Shown here: positions 10,596 through 21,255 of the stretch, piece after piece
How the letters are laid out: each line of letters opens with the position of its first letter
How positions within the stretch are numbered: position 1 is the first letter of the stretch
DNA from: Molanna angustata
Taxonomy: Eukaryota; Arthropoda; Insecta; Trichoptera; Molannidae
DNA: 64,000 nucleotides
Reading direction: 5' to 3'
NCBI GenBank assembly: GCA_963576475.1
Contig: OY754964.1
Location: 9,029,986-9,093,985, forward strand
Notes under the pieces: generated by a model
Told to the model about the DNA's origin: nothing
Database searches by the model: none
What the model saw: the letters and a program-made list of their open reading frames with translations, nothing else
Translations under genes and position numbers: made by a program

Positions 10596-13500
10596 CAACG
10601 CACAAGCGTGATGAATCATCGGGAAGGTACATAGTAAATCTTCCATTTAAACATCATCCTTCGAAATTAGGCGAATCATATGAAAATGCTCTCAAACAAT
10701 TTTACTCTTTAGAAAGAAAACTTTCTCGTGATCCCGATTTAAAATCTGCATATGTTGCATTTCTCGAAGAATACTTAGATCTTGGGCATATGGAATCAAT
10801 CCATCAATCTAAATCCGTAGATAGTTTGCGATACTACATCCCACATCATGGTGTACTCAAAGAATCCACCACCACTAAGTTGCGCGTTGTATACAACGCA
10901 TCAATGCCTACTTCCTCTGGCATATCATTGAATGATATCTTGCTATCCGGACCTAAACTGCAAAGTAACATAGTAGATGTACTTTTGCGATTCAGAATCC
11001 ATAAAATCGTTTTTATCGCTGATATAAAACAAATGTATCGTCAAGTATTATTAAATAAAGATGATAGAAAATATCAATGTATTTTATGGCGGGACTCTCC
11101 TGAAAAACCGCTTCAACACTTTCAATTAAATACCATCACCTATGGAGTTAGTTCATCTGCTTATTTAGCAATTCGATGTTTACATGAACTAGCTAATCAA
11201 TACAAATCTCAATACCCCCAAGCCTCCAGAATAATTACTGAAGACATATTCGTTGACGACATTGTTACTGGTGTCTCATCGCTTCAGGAAGCTCTCGAGT
11301 TACGTCGTGAGCTTATTGACATGTTAGGTAGTGCTTGTTTTGAGCTCCGTAAGTGGAGTAGCAACTCATCTGAATTTTTAAGTGACTTACCTAAACATTT
11401 TTGTGAAATACCTATAACTTTTGAATCAAAGATCGACAATTATATAAGGGTTTTAGGTATAAGATGGAACGCATCTTGTGATTCATTTAATTTTCATGCC
11501 GAAATTTTCAATTTTGCCAATACCAAACGTGGCTTATTATCTAATATAGCAAGAATTTATGATCCATGCGGTATGTTAACTCCAGTTACATTTTTTGCTA
11601 AACTTTTAATGCAAGAAATTTGGTTATTATCATTAGGGTGGGACGACATCTTGCCAAATGAAATTTTGAAAAAATGGCAAGAGTATGTATCCAAATTTCA
11701 TCTGTTAGGTAATATCTCTATACCACGTCATATACTACCCAACGAAGTTAAAGATATTCAGTTGCATGGTTTTAGCGATGCCTCTGAAAAGGGGTATGCT
11801 GCAGTTGTTTATCTTCGAGTTCTTCAATCTAACGGTGATATATCTCTTCACCTGCTTTTATCCAAATCTCGAGTTTCACCCATCAAACAAAAGCTCACAA
11901 TCCCTCGTTTGGAACTTTGTGGCTCGGTTCTGTTGGCTCAATTAATATCTCATTGTAAATCTTTGTTATCGTGTATAAAAATAGATTCTATCACCGCATG
12001 GTGTGATTCTAATGTCGTTTTATCTTGGTTAAAAACGCCTCCTCACAATTTGAAAATCTATGAAGGAAACAGAGTTTCCAATATTCATCAATTAATCGAT
12101 CCCAAATCATGGCGCTACGTGCCATCTAAACTCAATCCGGCCGATTGCGCATCAAGAGGTATAATGCCTGACCAATTAGAACACCATTTACTATGGTGGG
12201 GTCCACCATGGCTATCTAAATCATCCGATCTATGGCCCAAGTCAAATCAAAATATATCAAACATAAATATACAGTCCACTTCATTAGTCCTTGAATCTCC
12301 TCCCTTGCCCCTTGAGTGCGCATTAATAACGTATGAACCAATATATGATCTTCTACAAAAAGTTAGTTCCTTAGGAAAGTTACTGAGAATAGTTTCGCTG
12401 TGCAGACGTTTTTTGGTAAACCTTAAAGGCAAAAAACGGATTACTGGTCCAGTGACTCTATCTGAATGGAAAGATTCACTATTACTTATAGTAAAATTGA
12501 TACAGCAAAAGGAATTTCTAATTGACATACAACGCATAAAAGAAAATAAACTATGTTCTAATCGACTTCGTCGTTTAAAGCCGTTTTTAGACTCAAGTGG
12601 CCTGCTACGAGTTGGCGGTCGACTTGCAAATAGTAACCTTTCATATCAGCGAAAACATCCTTTTCTGCTTCCTAAATCTCATGAATTGACTAAATTGCTT
12701 ATTGACTATTATCATATAATATACTTGCATGCCGGTCCAAATCTACTTACATCACTTATGCAAAATCATTTTTGGATTTTATTTTCCAGAGATATCATAC
12801 GTCAACGAATTTTCAAATGTATTCAATGTTTTCGTCTTAAACCGCGATCTATCGAGCCTATAATGGCACCCCTACCTCTGGAACGGGTTCGCCCATCCAG
12901 AGCTTTTCTAAAAGTAGGAATTGACATGGCTGGACCATTTACTATAAAGGTCAGTAATCTTCGAAACGCGAAAAAACTAAAGGCTTATCTTTGCGTTTTT
13001 GTTTGTTTTTCCACCAAAGCCATACATTTGGAAACAGTTTCAGATCTATCATGTGAAGCCTTCCTGAGTGCATTCGATCGATTCACGTCACGACGAGGTC
13101 TATCATCCGATGTATATTCCGATTGCGGAACAAACTTTGTCGGATCTCGTAATCATTTATTAGAAGTTGACAAGTTCTATGCCAACGATGAAAATCATAA
13201 AAAAATATCATATCATCTGTCCAAGCGACAAATCAATTGGCATCTTAATCCTCCTTCCTCTCCTCACATGGGTGGTTTGTGGGAAGCTGCAGTGAAATCT
13301 GCAAAAAATCATCTTAAACGTGTCATAGGTGATCAAATCCTAACATTTGAAGAGCTCAGTACATTGTTCACTCATATTGAAGCTGTTCTTAATTCTAGAC
13401 CACTTTGCCCCTTATCCAATGATCCTAGTGATTTAAATGTATTAACTCCCGGGCATTTTCTCATAGGTGAAGCTTTGGTATCAGTACCAGAATATGATAT

Positions 13501-13819
13501 CTCAAACGAACCTATCAACCATTTGTCAAGATGGCAAATGCTAAAGCAAATGTCTCAACACTTTTGGCGACGATGGAAAAATGAATACTTACACAATTTA
13601 CAGCAACGCGTTAAATGGCAGAAAACTTCCGAGAATCTTCAAATCAATGATATTGTTTTGATAAAAGAAAATTGTTCATCTCTTCAATGGAAATTGGGTC
13701 GCATAATAAAGTTGTCTCCAGGATCTGATAAAGTAGTACGCGTTGTGACGTTAAGAACTCATTCTGGCATTATTACAAGACCAGTAGTAAAGCTATGTCC
13801 CCTGCCAAATATATCTTGA
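10592..13819 (+). CDS. BEL/Pao pol: reverse transcriptase, RNase H, integrase
   Basis: 1075 codons in the -1 frame relative to the gag-protease ORF, overlapping it by ATGA. Reverse transcriptase: LRVVYNASMP, motif A FIADIKQMYRQV, motif C FVDDI (in place of the commoner YVDD). RNase H: HGFSDASEKGYAA, IPRLELCG, WCDSNVVLSWL, NPADCASRG. Integrase: zinc-binding H-x4-H (YHIIYLHAG) and CIQC, then a complete D-D-E core at GIDMAGPF, YSDCGTNF and GGLWEAAVK. The C-terminus (DIVLIKENCSSLQWKLGRI) is the DUF5641-type end. All catalytic residues I can check are kept. No stop or frameshift lies within. The protein could be made by reinitiation at the ATGA or by -1 slippage upstream. Alternatively, this one copy may carry an indel. 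Confidence 0.93.
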   Translation: MTTHKRDESSGRYIVNLPFKHHPSKLGESYENALKQFYSLERKLSRDPDLKSAYVAFLEEYLDLGHMESIHQSKSVDSLRYYIPHHGVLKESTTTKLRVVYNASMPTSSGISLNDILLSGPKLQSNIVDVLLRFRIHKIVFIADIKQMYRQVLLNKDDRKYQCILWRDSPEKPLQHFQLNTITYGVSSSAYLAIRCLHELANQYKSQYPQASRIITEDIFVDDIVTGVSSLQEALELRRELIDMLGSACFELRKWSSNSSEFLSDLPKHFCEIPITFESKIDNYIRVLGIRWNASCDSFNFHAEIFNFANTKRGLLSNIARIYDPCGMLTPVTFFAKLLMQEIWLLSLGWDDILPNEILKKWQEYVSKFHLLGNISIPRHILPNEVKDIQLHGFSDASEKGYAAVVYLRVLQSNGDISLHLLLSKSRVSPIKQKLTIPRLELCGSVLLAQLISHCKSLLSCIKIDSITAWCDSNVVLSWLKTPPHNLKIYEGNRVSNIHQLIDPKSWRYVPSKLNPADCASRGIMPDQLEHHLLWWGPPWLSKSSDLWPKSNQNISNINIQSTSLVLESPPLPLECALITYEPIYDLLQKVSSLGKLLRIVSLCRRFLVNLKGKKRITGPVTLSEWKDSLLLIVKLIQQKEFLIDIQRIKENKLCSNRLRRLKPFLDSSGLLRVGGRLANSNLSYQRKHPFLLPKSHELTKLLIDYYHIIYLHAGPNLLTSLMQNHFWILFSRDIIRQRIFKCIQCFRLKPRSIEPIMAPLPLERVRPSRAFLKVGIDMAGPFTIKVSNLRNAKKLKAYLCVFVCFSTKAIHLETVSDLSCEAFLSAFDRFTSRRGLSSDVYSDCGTNFVGSRNHLLEVDKFYANDENHKKISYHLSKRQINWHLNPPSSPHMGGLWEAAVKSAKNHLKRVIGDQILTFEELSTLFTHIEAVLNSRPLCPLSNDPSDLNVLTPGHFLIGEALVSVPEYDISNEPINHLSRWQMLKQMSQHFWRRWKNEYLHNLQQRVKWQKTSENLQINDIVLIKENCSSLQWKLGRIIKLSPGSDKVVRVVTLRTHSGIITRPVVKLCPLPNIS

Positions 13820-13973
13820 TTGACAATTCATCAAAGTTGCGTGTATTAATCATTCTTTTATTCGTTTATTTTTTTCTATGTTTTATTATTTTTTTTTTTT
13901 TTTATGTTATTCATTTTTTTCTATTGTTTAATCATTTCATATAATAAAGCCACTGCTTTATTCGGTGGGAGTA
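13820..13973. other. BEL/Pao 3' noncoding spacer
   Basis: T-rich 154 bp between pol stop and 3' LTR, ending in the purine-rich GGTGGGAG likely to be the polypurine tract. Confidence 0.6.
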
Positions 13974-14373
13974 TGTTGCGTGCGATATATTTAAATAATA
14001 TCAAATTACATAGATTTATGCAAGATCGATTAAAACCTATATCCGTCTCCTTCACTCCTATATATTTCCGTATCCTACCATATTCATCGCCCCAGATCAT
14101 TATCGAACGTGTCGCTGTCAACATCGATTGCGAAATCGGAGTATTAAAAATCAATAACATATCATCTGTCGATCGACATAATAAAATTAATTCTATATTG
14201 CTAAATAATCAATAATCGTGAAATCATAAATCATAGTGTTTTATCAACATTCATCATACAGTGTAAAGTGCAAGTGAATTAAAGGGATTAATTACAATCT
14301 GTAAGTACAACACATTCTCATTTGAACTTTGTAGCAAATATTAAAAGACTCAATTTTTAAAAACTACAAAACA
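13974..14373 (+). repeat. 3' LTR of BEL/Pao element
   Basis: Same 400-bp sequence as the 5' LTR, with TG...CA ends. The ATG frames inside (13904-14215) are not genes. Confidence 0.95.
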
Positions 14374-14378
14374 AAAGT
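14374..14378. repeat. BEL/Pao target-site duplication, right
   Basis: AAAGT, matching 7943-7947. Confidence 0.85.
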
Positions 14379-15180
14379 TTTATAAGATACAACCTCAGAT
14401 AAAAATATAATATTATTCCTTACTTCCGGTTTTCGATTCTTTCTTTAAAATCCGGCCATAGATGAAAATGATGCAACTAATCTTAATGTGCAAACTCCTA
14501 TTGAGTGGGAATAGTTTTCTCCTTTTCAAATTCTGTAGGTATTATATTCGGTTTTTCATGTTTTTAAATATTTTTAATAGACAAATTATTATAAAGACCC
14601 GTGCAAATTTGCGACGTTGATTATATGACAATTAGTGTCATATCAGTGTCACGTCGTACATAAAATATCGTTGTATCCGTATCGTACTTGTTCGCACCTG
14701 AAACCTTGATACGAGAACTTACCATCTTAATAAGGTTATGACGGAAGATATCTACAGGCAAATGGACACACAAAAACCAGAAATCAAATCCTCAGTCGTG
14801 GTCCAGATTATATGAATGAGGAAATATATATAGTCGCGGACGAGATGCTTTTCGAAAAAGCTGATATGTGATGATTAATTCAATTCTCATACTTAAAAAA
14901 TGCACGAATGACAGATTAATGTGGAGGAGTCCGACAATTTATAAAGCACATATACAAGGCTGAATAATTCGTTTTTGAGATGAAGGGATAGGGCTCTTAA
15001 AACAATATTAATGACAACCAGTTATGTTTCATCATTAAATTAATTGCCTTCTAACATAGTCTTTTGTGTAGGTACATATATATATTTTTTTTTTGTTTAA
15101 TAGCAATTCACCCTACAGAGAGTGCTTTTTGCCTTGGTGGAAATATCATAAATTGGTTGAATTTGTTAAAATTAAATTAA
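14379..15180. other. Spacer, nothing recognised
   Basis: No frame or repeat was identified. Confidence 0.5.
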
Positions 15181-15760
15181 TTAGAGTTGGATGTTATTTG
15201 ACTTTAAGAAGCTAAGCAATATGTTTGTTAATTTAAAATTTTGAATCGACATTATATATGACATATTGATTGGGGATGTGCGAGTAATTTTTACCAGATT
15301 AAAATAAAATAAATTGTTAGAAGATATGCGGTTGAAGCAATTAAAAAATAAATGGTCAAGAGTCTCCTCCTCCTGACCACATTCACAAAGTGGACTGTTA
15401 ATAACATTAATTTTGTATAGGTGGGAAGCAACAAGACAATGGCCAATTCTCATACGCGTGATACAAGATATGTCCCCCCTTGAGAGTCTCTTTCCCTGAA
15501 ACCAAGGTTTTTTGGGAATAGAGGGTTGGATTCCGGCGTAAAATAATCCTGTCTTGTTTCTGGAAACCGTCAAGTTTTTTTTCCCATCTATGAATCATGC
15601 TAGTTTTGAGGGTTGATAAGTAATCAGTAGTTGGAATGTTCAGATTTATATTAGAATTGTTACCAGAAGAAGCTGATTTGGCTAATGAATCTGCAATGTC
15701 GTTCCCTACGATTCCCAGATGTCCTGGGATCCAGGCCAGAATTATGAGGTACATATATCT
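15181..15760 (-). mobile_element. LINE RNase H to C-terminal fragment, frameshifted
   Basis: On the minus strand, 15754 down to about 15560 encodes LAWIPGHLGIVGNDIADSLAKSA (last RNase H motif) and a following linker. A frameshift near 15555 moves the reading to the frame ending at 15181: SRNKTGLFYAGIQPSIPKK, RMRIGHCLVASHLYKI, and a zinc-finger-like CECGQEEETLDHLFFNC. This is the C-terminal part of a Jockey-type LINE ORF2. It is truncated at the 5' side within RNase H, and the frameshift shows decay. The RNase H motif resembles the one at 1-650 but is from a different copy or subfamily. Confidence 0.85.
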
Positions 15761-16885
15761 TACACGACTTTTGTAAATTGTTTATAGCCAATGTTAACCA
15801 AAACAAAACGAACGACAAACTTCTTGAATAATAACTTCGACTGCGCAGATCATAAATTTTGGGTTTTTTCTTGGTTGGTAGATGCGCAACCCTTCCTATA
15901 TTACGCCAAATTTGGCAATGTATTTGTCGATACCTGTATCTATTGGATTATTTACTAGTGGATGTCCATCAAAAAATTGAAAAACAATATATATTTTTTT
16001 CTTATTTTCAATATGAAATAAAATTAACATACTTATTGGAATGATTTACTTGTAGGTATGACTTTCTTCTAGTGATATCAAATTGAGCAAAAATAGCTTA
16101 TTCGTATAATATATTAATATTTTTTTCAGCTTTAGTGCTTCCGTATATTCCGAAGCAAAAAACACAAAATGATCTATTAATCAAACAGAATTCCCATAAT
16201 TTTCTTTTCAGTATTTTTTATGAAAAAACAGTATTTATCAATTTGTACCCAATCATAAATAATAATAATTCATTTTGTCTTTATTCAAATGTTCCGTCAT
16301 TGAAAACATATAAACATATTACCAATCAGTTCATACAAGAACTATGCATAATATTTCCGCGTCAATTTGTCATACACAAAACACAAGGAATAGTTACAAT
16401 TAGTGGGCAATTAATACTTTGAACGTTGATATCACGTTTTCAATACAATGTTTCCAATGACTCAAATCGCTAATATTTCAAATAAAATTTCGTAGGAAGT
16501 CTCAAACAGGATTTCGTGAAATAATCATCTAATATTACTACTTAATGTCAAATTTATTAAGACCACCCGCCAACGAATCCATTTTTACAACAAGACTTGT
16601 AAGCAGTTGATGAATGCTGATATCTCAACACGCATTATATTGAATCGTTTCTTTGACTCAGTAAATTTGTTGCTTTTATGAAATTCGCAAACAAAACTGA
16701 CTTGATTTGTAAGTACTAATTACAGATATCACTCGACTATTTACAGAATTCAACGCGGCTAAAATCTAAAATTTTAACACACTGACATTTTAAAAGATAT
16801 TTTTTAAACCCAGTTCCACATAACTCCTTCAAATAAGCTCCTTCCTTCACACCAATAATCCCTCCTTTTCCTCATTTTGTTCTCA
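15761..16885. other. Spacer, nothing recognised
   Basis: A 95-codon plus frame at 16135-16422 has no convincing homology. The rest is AT-rich. Confidence 0.5.
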
Positions 16886-17000
16886 TTATGTATTTATTTA
16901 TTTATTTATTTACGGAAAATTGCCTTTTACACACATGAACAATAATGAAGTACACAGCATTGAATTACAAAAGAAAAAAATAAAAATATCATAAACACAT
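16886..17000 (-). repeat. Retroposon 3' tail, second type
   Basis: Read on the minus strand, CATGTGTGTAAAAGGCAATT followed by TCCGTAAATAAATAAATAAA resembles a LINE 3' end with an AAAT repeat. A long A-rich block follows on the plus strand to about 17340. Confidence 0.4.
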
Positions 17001-17459
17001 TTAAAAAGAAAAAAAAGGTACTATTACAAAAATAGTAAATATAAAAAATAATATTAAGTAAGTGGAAAAAAATTACAATTTAAAATAAAAGATATAGCTA
17101 CTCAGGTATACATATTGATATATAAAAATCATTAAAATATACAAAAACAATATACGCACTTAGAAAAAAAGAAAAAATAATAATTATCATAAAAAAATTA
17201 AAAACTATACAATAAAACAACAAAAATTTGATAAAAAAAATAATAATAATGTAAAAAAAAATAAAAGAACTATAAAAACAAAAGATGGGTACATACTTAG
17301 GAAAATAAAAACTAAATAATGAAACAAAATATTTTTTTTGTTTTTTATCAAACGAATTTTTTCTCTTATTAATATTGTGGATTCACCTATGTATACTCAG
17401 TAAACTTGTTCAAATGTATTTTTTCATCATTCTTTTTAATTAGAAGATAAATTATTGAC
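17001..17459. other. A-rich low-complexity DNA
   Basis: Mostly A/T runs with many AAAAAT motifs. It may be the 3' UTR of the inverted retroposon at 16886. Confidence 0.4.
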
Positions 17460-17509
17460 TTGTACTAATTTTAATAGCACCATATTGTACTAATTTTAAT
17501 AGCACCATA
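17460..17509. repeat. Perfect tandem duplication, 2 x 25 bp
   Basis: TTGTACTAATTTTAATAGCA plus CCATA occurs twice back to back (17460-17484, 17485-17509) without a mismatch, suggesting a recent slippage or repair duplication. Confidence 0.9.
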
Positions 17510-17697
17510 ACACAAATCATAAAGCTGTTGTTTTCTGAAATAAAATTAATTAATTAGTTAATATTATATATACTACTCTCTTCGTTCGAATGTTTGTAGT
17601 TTATTAAAGTCTGAGTTCAGAGAATAACAACCATTTTCCTTATTATACATAAAGATTTTGAATAAATACCTAAATCAAACATGTTCTTATATAATAT

Positions 17698-17900
17698 GCA
17701 GCGTACACGTCTTTATCCCAAAAAATAATCCTTTTAGTTTTATATGCAACCTATGCATCTTTATCATTGAAACTATTTATACAAATTCATAGCTTTATTT
17801 GTTGCGTAATACGCATCCATTGACCGCAAAAAATTTACAACCTTCACAATATATACAGGTTTCATTTGTAGCGTACGCGTCGCAATCACTACAACTATAC
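17698..17900. repeat. Degenerate CpG-bearing repeat units
   Basis: Related short units recur: GCAGCGTACACGTCTTTAT (17698), GCAACCTATGCATCTTTAT (17747), GTTGCGTAATACGCATCC (17801), GTAGCGTACGCGTCGCAATC (17870), and further off GCAGCGTTCGTGTCTT (18544). Spacing is irregular (about 50-70 bp). Confidence 0.4.
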
Positions 17901-18650
17901 ATACATACAAGCTCACAGGGGCGTGCCTAGAACCTTCGGACTGGGCAAAACCTGAAATTAAATTTGAGAAATGTAGAAAATTTAATGTTTTTTAGCATCG
18001 TTGTTCATTTGAGTGGCCATGAAAATATTTTAAAATCAAAAGCATCATTTCTACATAGGTTCAATTTTTGATCTTGTAGTATACTTTCAATAAAACAGAC
18101 AATAAAATATAAGGTCTAGAATTTCTTAATATAATATTCATTGGCAAGCCAAGATTTTCGGCTTCTATGGGCAATTCCGCTACTGAAGCTCATATGTTTT
18201 AATTATATCATACAATACTATGAAAACACAGAAAAATACGAGTATACTAGCTCATAGCTTTTTTTGATGCGGTATAGATAATTATTGATAGCTGTGCGGC
18301 TCTTTTAGCTTAGCTGCTTTCATTGCTCATTTGCCTCGCCTTAAACGCGTGTATGGAAGGACAATTTACAACACAAACCCATGAATAATTGGAAGACACG
18401 ACACGAGTTTGTAAGTGAATTAGCACAACAAACCCTTCCGTAATTCGAGGCAGTACTGTCAGCTTTTGAACATGAAAAAGAAACTACGCAAGATACGCGT
18501 TCATATATTACAAAAACTGTACACTATAAACGCTGATTTTTTGCAGCGTTCGTGTCTTAAGATCACATAAAATATTATATTGGCTCATTTTTGCCACATT
18601 ACATAATATTAGTTCCAAACTTACCTATAGTTATTTTTCCTTCTTAACTG
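17901..18650. other. Spacer, nothing firm
   Basis: No frame. A region at 17925-17990 is slightly GC-richer but unassigned. Confidence 0.4.
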
Positions 18651-19291
18651 TTAAGAGGGTGACTGCTGCCAACGTACTTATTTTTTCAATTTGAATTTGC
18701 ATCATTACTACAAAACGAATCATTTAAAAAAATAACCTAGTTAGTTTGGATATTAATTAAGAAAAATATAACTTAACTTTTTAATTATGTTCTGTATATA
18801 TTCTTGTAGGAAAATAATAAGCACACCCCGATTTTTGCCATTTATCTTAAATTTCTAAGAAAAATTGAAAAATACGATGTAACGTTGCATTAATGCATCA
18901 GGTTAAGTTTATGAACCAAAAAAAACTTTTATTTCGCATGGCGCTGAATGGAAAATAAATGTTTTTTAGGTTTATTTACTAAACCTGAAGCATTAATGCA
19001 ACGTCACATAATATTTTTCTAGTTATTTAATCTTCTTTAATTTAAAAAAAATATGTTGAACTATGCCTTATATTTTATTAAAAATATAAGATAAACGTTG
19101 AAAATCGTGGTATGCCATTATTTTTCTATAAGAATTTATACAGAACATTATCAAAAAGTAAAGATATATTTTTCTTTAGTTATACCCAAACTATCTAAAT
19201 TATTTTTTTCAAATCGATTTGATAAGAAATCATGATGGTATATCAAATAGAAAAATAGGTACGTTGGCAGCAGTCCCCCCCCCTCCCTTAA
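18651..19291. mobile_element. Palindromic (foldback) element flanked by TTAA
   Basis: About 633 bp between TTAA at 18651-18654 and TTAA at 19288-19291. The left half, GACTGCTGCCAACGTACTTA followed by matches to about 18960, is the inverted image of the right half ending in TACGTTGGCAGCAGTC. The arms cover nearly the whole element with moderate divergence. The right end has a nine-C run. A TTAA target duplication is the hallmark of piggyBac elements, but the termini are not the classical CCC start, so this is inference. A related copy is at 57199-57745. Confidence 0.75.
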
Positions 19292-20570
19292 TGTGACTAA
19301 TCAAACCGTTATTATTTTCTAATATTAACTGTCGGAATTCGGAGTAGCTTCTTCCAAGAGGAAATTGACTAAATAAACAATCATTATTTGACTTCTTTTG
19401 AGATCTCTGTCCGAAGCTTCGTCATTATTTTATATTTGCATAAGTAATTAGTCATGTTACGGATTGATACATAGAATGGGCATTGATTTTACTTTTCAAA
19501 ATAGCCCAGCGCTCCGTATGTAATTTCACAGTTCGACTTGGTCGGCAATTATTTGAACATTAAGAAAATAATAAGTATACTTTAATTTCATCTGTTTCGT
19601 CACTCAATATATGTTGTACATATTATTGGGTATTCTACTCCTTCTTAAGTAGTTCAAGATAATCGGAACTAACCGCAATTATTCAATGTATCTATAGACA
19701 TAGTATAATGTTATTTATTTCAAAACGAATATAAGGTAAAAAAGTAAAACAAAAGATATGACTTGATCGTGAAAAATCAAATATGTTAGTTGGTTAGTAA
19801 TTTTTTTGTACATGTAAAATCTGACTTTGTATTCCAGGAAGATGTAAATCAATAAACTATTCATTTAAACACTTCTTTGCACTTTATACAAGTAGCGAGA
19901 TTATTATCAAATGAGAATTTCTTCAGTAGACACCACAAATTGAAACAGAATTTCTCAAAGGCGACGGGATAGGCTCCAAGGTACTTTTTGGGTGCTCATT
20001 ACAAAAATATATATAATTCTCTCATTATTTATCAATACATTGGCCCGATACACTTTTTCTCCATTTGTGTAGGTACCTACTTTTATATTTTTTAATATAT
20101 TTTTTAGCAATACCTGTTTTCTCAGATTTTTTGTCTATAACTCAAAACTTGTAAGGCTTAGAAACATGGATGTTGTTTTAAATTATAGGTATTTTATAAA
20201 TCAAAACATTGGCTTGATACGTTTACGCACAATTTTTCTCACTATTTTGTAAAATCAAATAAACCATAGTATTTTATGTAACGCTCGATTCAAATACACT
20301 AACTCGGGCGCACCCTTTTGTAATCTTTAAAAGGACGTACATTCTCATACGATAGTTACAAAGTTTGCATTCGACCCATCTATGTATATTGCCTTACTTT
20401 GCCGCTTTATGTGTGTTTCTAATAAAAATTCCATAAGTATTTTTAATATTTCTCTAGTGAATGTTTGTCGCACAAATTTGAAATTAAGCATAAATTCCAC
20501 TAAAAATATCCTTTTTTACACCTTTTTTTTTAATTTACTCCATAATTGCATATGTGTCGTAGAGAAATAA
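19292..20570. other. Spacer, nothing recognised
   Basis: AT-rich. A segment near 19870-19940 weakly resembles an inverted retroposon tail but is too diverged to call. Confidence 0.4.
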
Positions 20571-20638
20571 ATATTTTATACTTATACACTTTCAACGGAA
20601 CGGAATATTTTATATTTATATACTTTCAACGGAACGGA
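20571..20638. repeat. Tandem duplication, 2 x 34 bp, at LINE 5' junction
   Basis: Units 20571-20604 and 20605-20638 share ATATTTTATA and ACTTTCAACGGAACGGA. The duplicated unit contains the first codons of the LINE fragment (FQRNG), so duplication happened at or after insertion. Confidence 0.8.
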
Positions 20639-21247
20639 CGACTCGATAAAGAGATCGAAAGAAGAGTTATGGCAGGAAACAGAGTGAATGGAGCACTGAG
20701 ACCAATTATGAATGATCGCAACATATCAAAGGATGCCAAAGTTGCCATTCATAACGCCATCGTAGTGCCAACCCTGACGTATGCAAGTGAAACCTGGACA
20801 TGGCAGAAGACGCATGAAAGTAGAATAAATGCAGTTGAAATGAGATCGTTAAGAAGGATTTGTAATAGAACGATGTATGACCGGGTAAGAAACGAGGATA
20901 TAAGGAAAGAATGTAGGATTAAGAAAGATGTCATTACTAGAATGAAAGTGAACACATTGAGATGGTTTGGTCACATGGGGAGAATGAATGAGGAGCGCCT
21001 GACGAAGAAAATATACAGAGCGGAAAGGAATGGAATGAGAGGTCGGGGACGCCCAAGAAAGGGATGGCACGACCATGTGAACGAAATTTTGAAAGACGGA
21101 AATGTTAGAAGTGTGAGCAATAGACGAACATGTATGAGACGATGCATGAATGTGGACGAGGCGAGGGATGCGTGCCAGGATAGAAAAATGTGGCGTTCGG
21201 TTCTCTCTGCCTACCCCGCAAGGGACATGGCGTGATGGTATGTATGT
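20588..21247 (+). mobile_element. LINE reverse-transcriptase C-terminal fragment, copy 2
   Basis: An open plus frame to 21235 encodes RLDKEIERRVMAGNRVNGAL, VVPTLTYASETWTWQKTHES, MRSLRRICNRTMYDRVRNED, TLRWFGHMGRMNEERLTKKI, GRGRPRKGWHDHVNEI and MNVDEARDACQDRKMWRSVL, ending DMA before TGA. That is the thumb and tail region downstream of reverse transcriptase. The catalytic motifs are absent, so it is a 5'-truncated copy. The 3' end has the ATGTATGT repeat seen at 38802. ACTTATAC at 20580-20587 and 21248-21255 may be the target duplication, though the left one lies in the tandem repeat. Confidence 0.88.
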
Positions 21248-21255
21248 ACTTATAC

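Larger units (their letters stand above)
7948..14373 (+). mobile_element. Complete BEL/Pao LTR retrotransposon
   Basis: A 6426-bp element with 400-bp LTRs, AAAGT target duplications and two long open frames covering gag, protease, reverse transcriptase, RNase H and integrase. The LTRs look identical by eye and the frames have no internal stops, so insertion is recent and the copy may still be mobile. A purine-rich GGTGGGAG just before the 3' LTR (13965-13972) is a plausible polypurine tract. The primer-binding site after 8347 does not begin with a clear TGG, and I could not assign a tRNA primer. No envelope-like frame is present after integrase. The one oddity is that the coding capacity is split in two by an ATGA overlap. 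Confidence 0.95.

Noticed and set aside
13904..14215. 103-codon frame in the 3' LTR
   Set aside because: It is LTR sequence, with its counterpart in the 5' LTR at 7947-8189. No coding role is expected.
16135..16422. Frame with QFVIHKTQGIVTISGQ resembling a Pif1/Helitron helicase motif
   Set aside because: Only one short motif-like stretch, no other helicase motifs around it, and strongly AT-driven composition.
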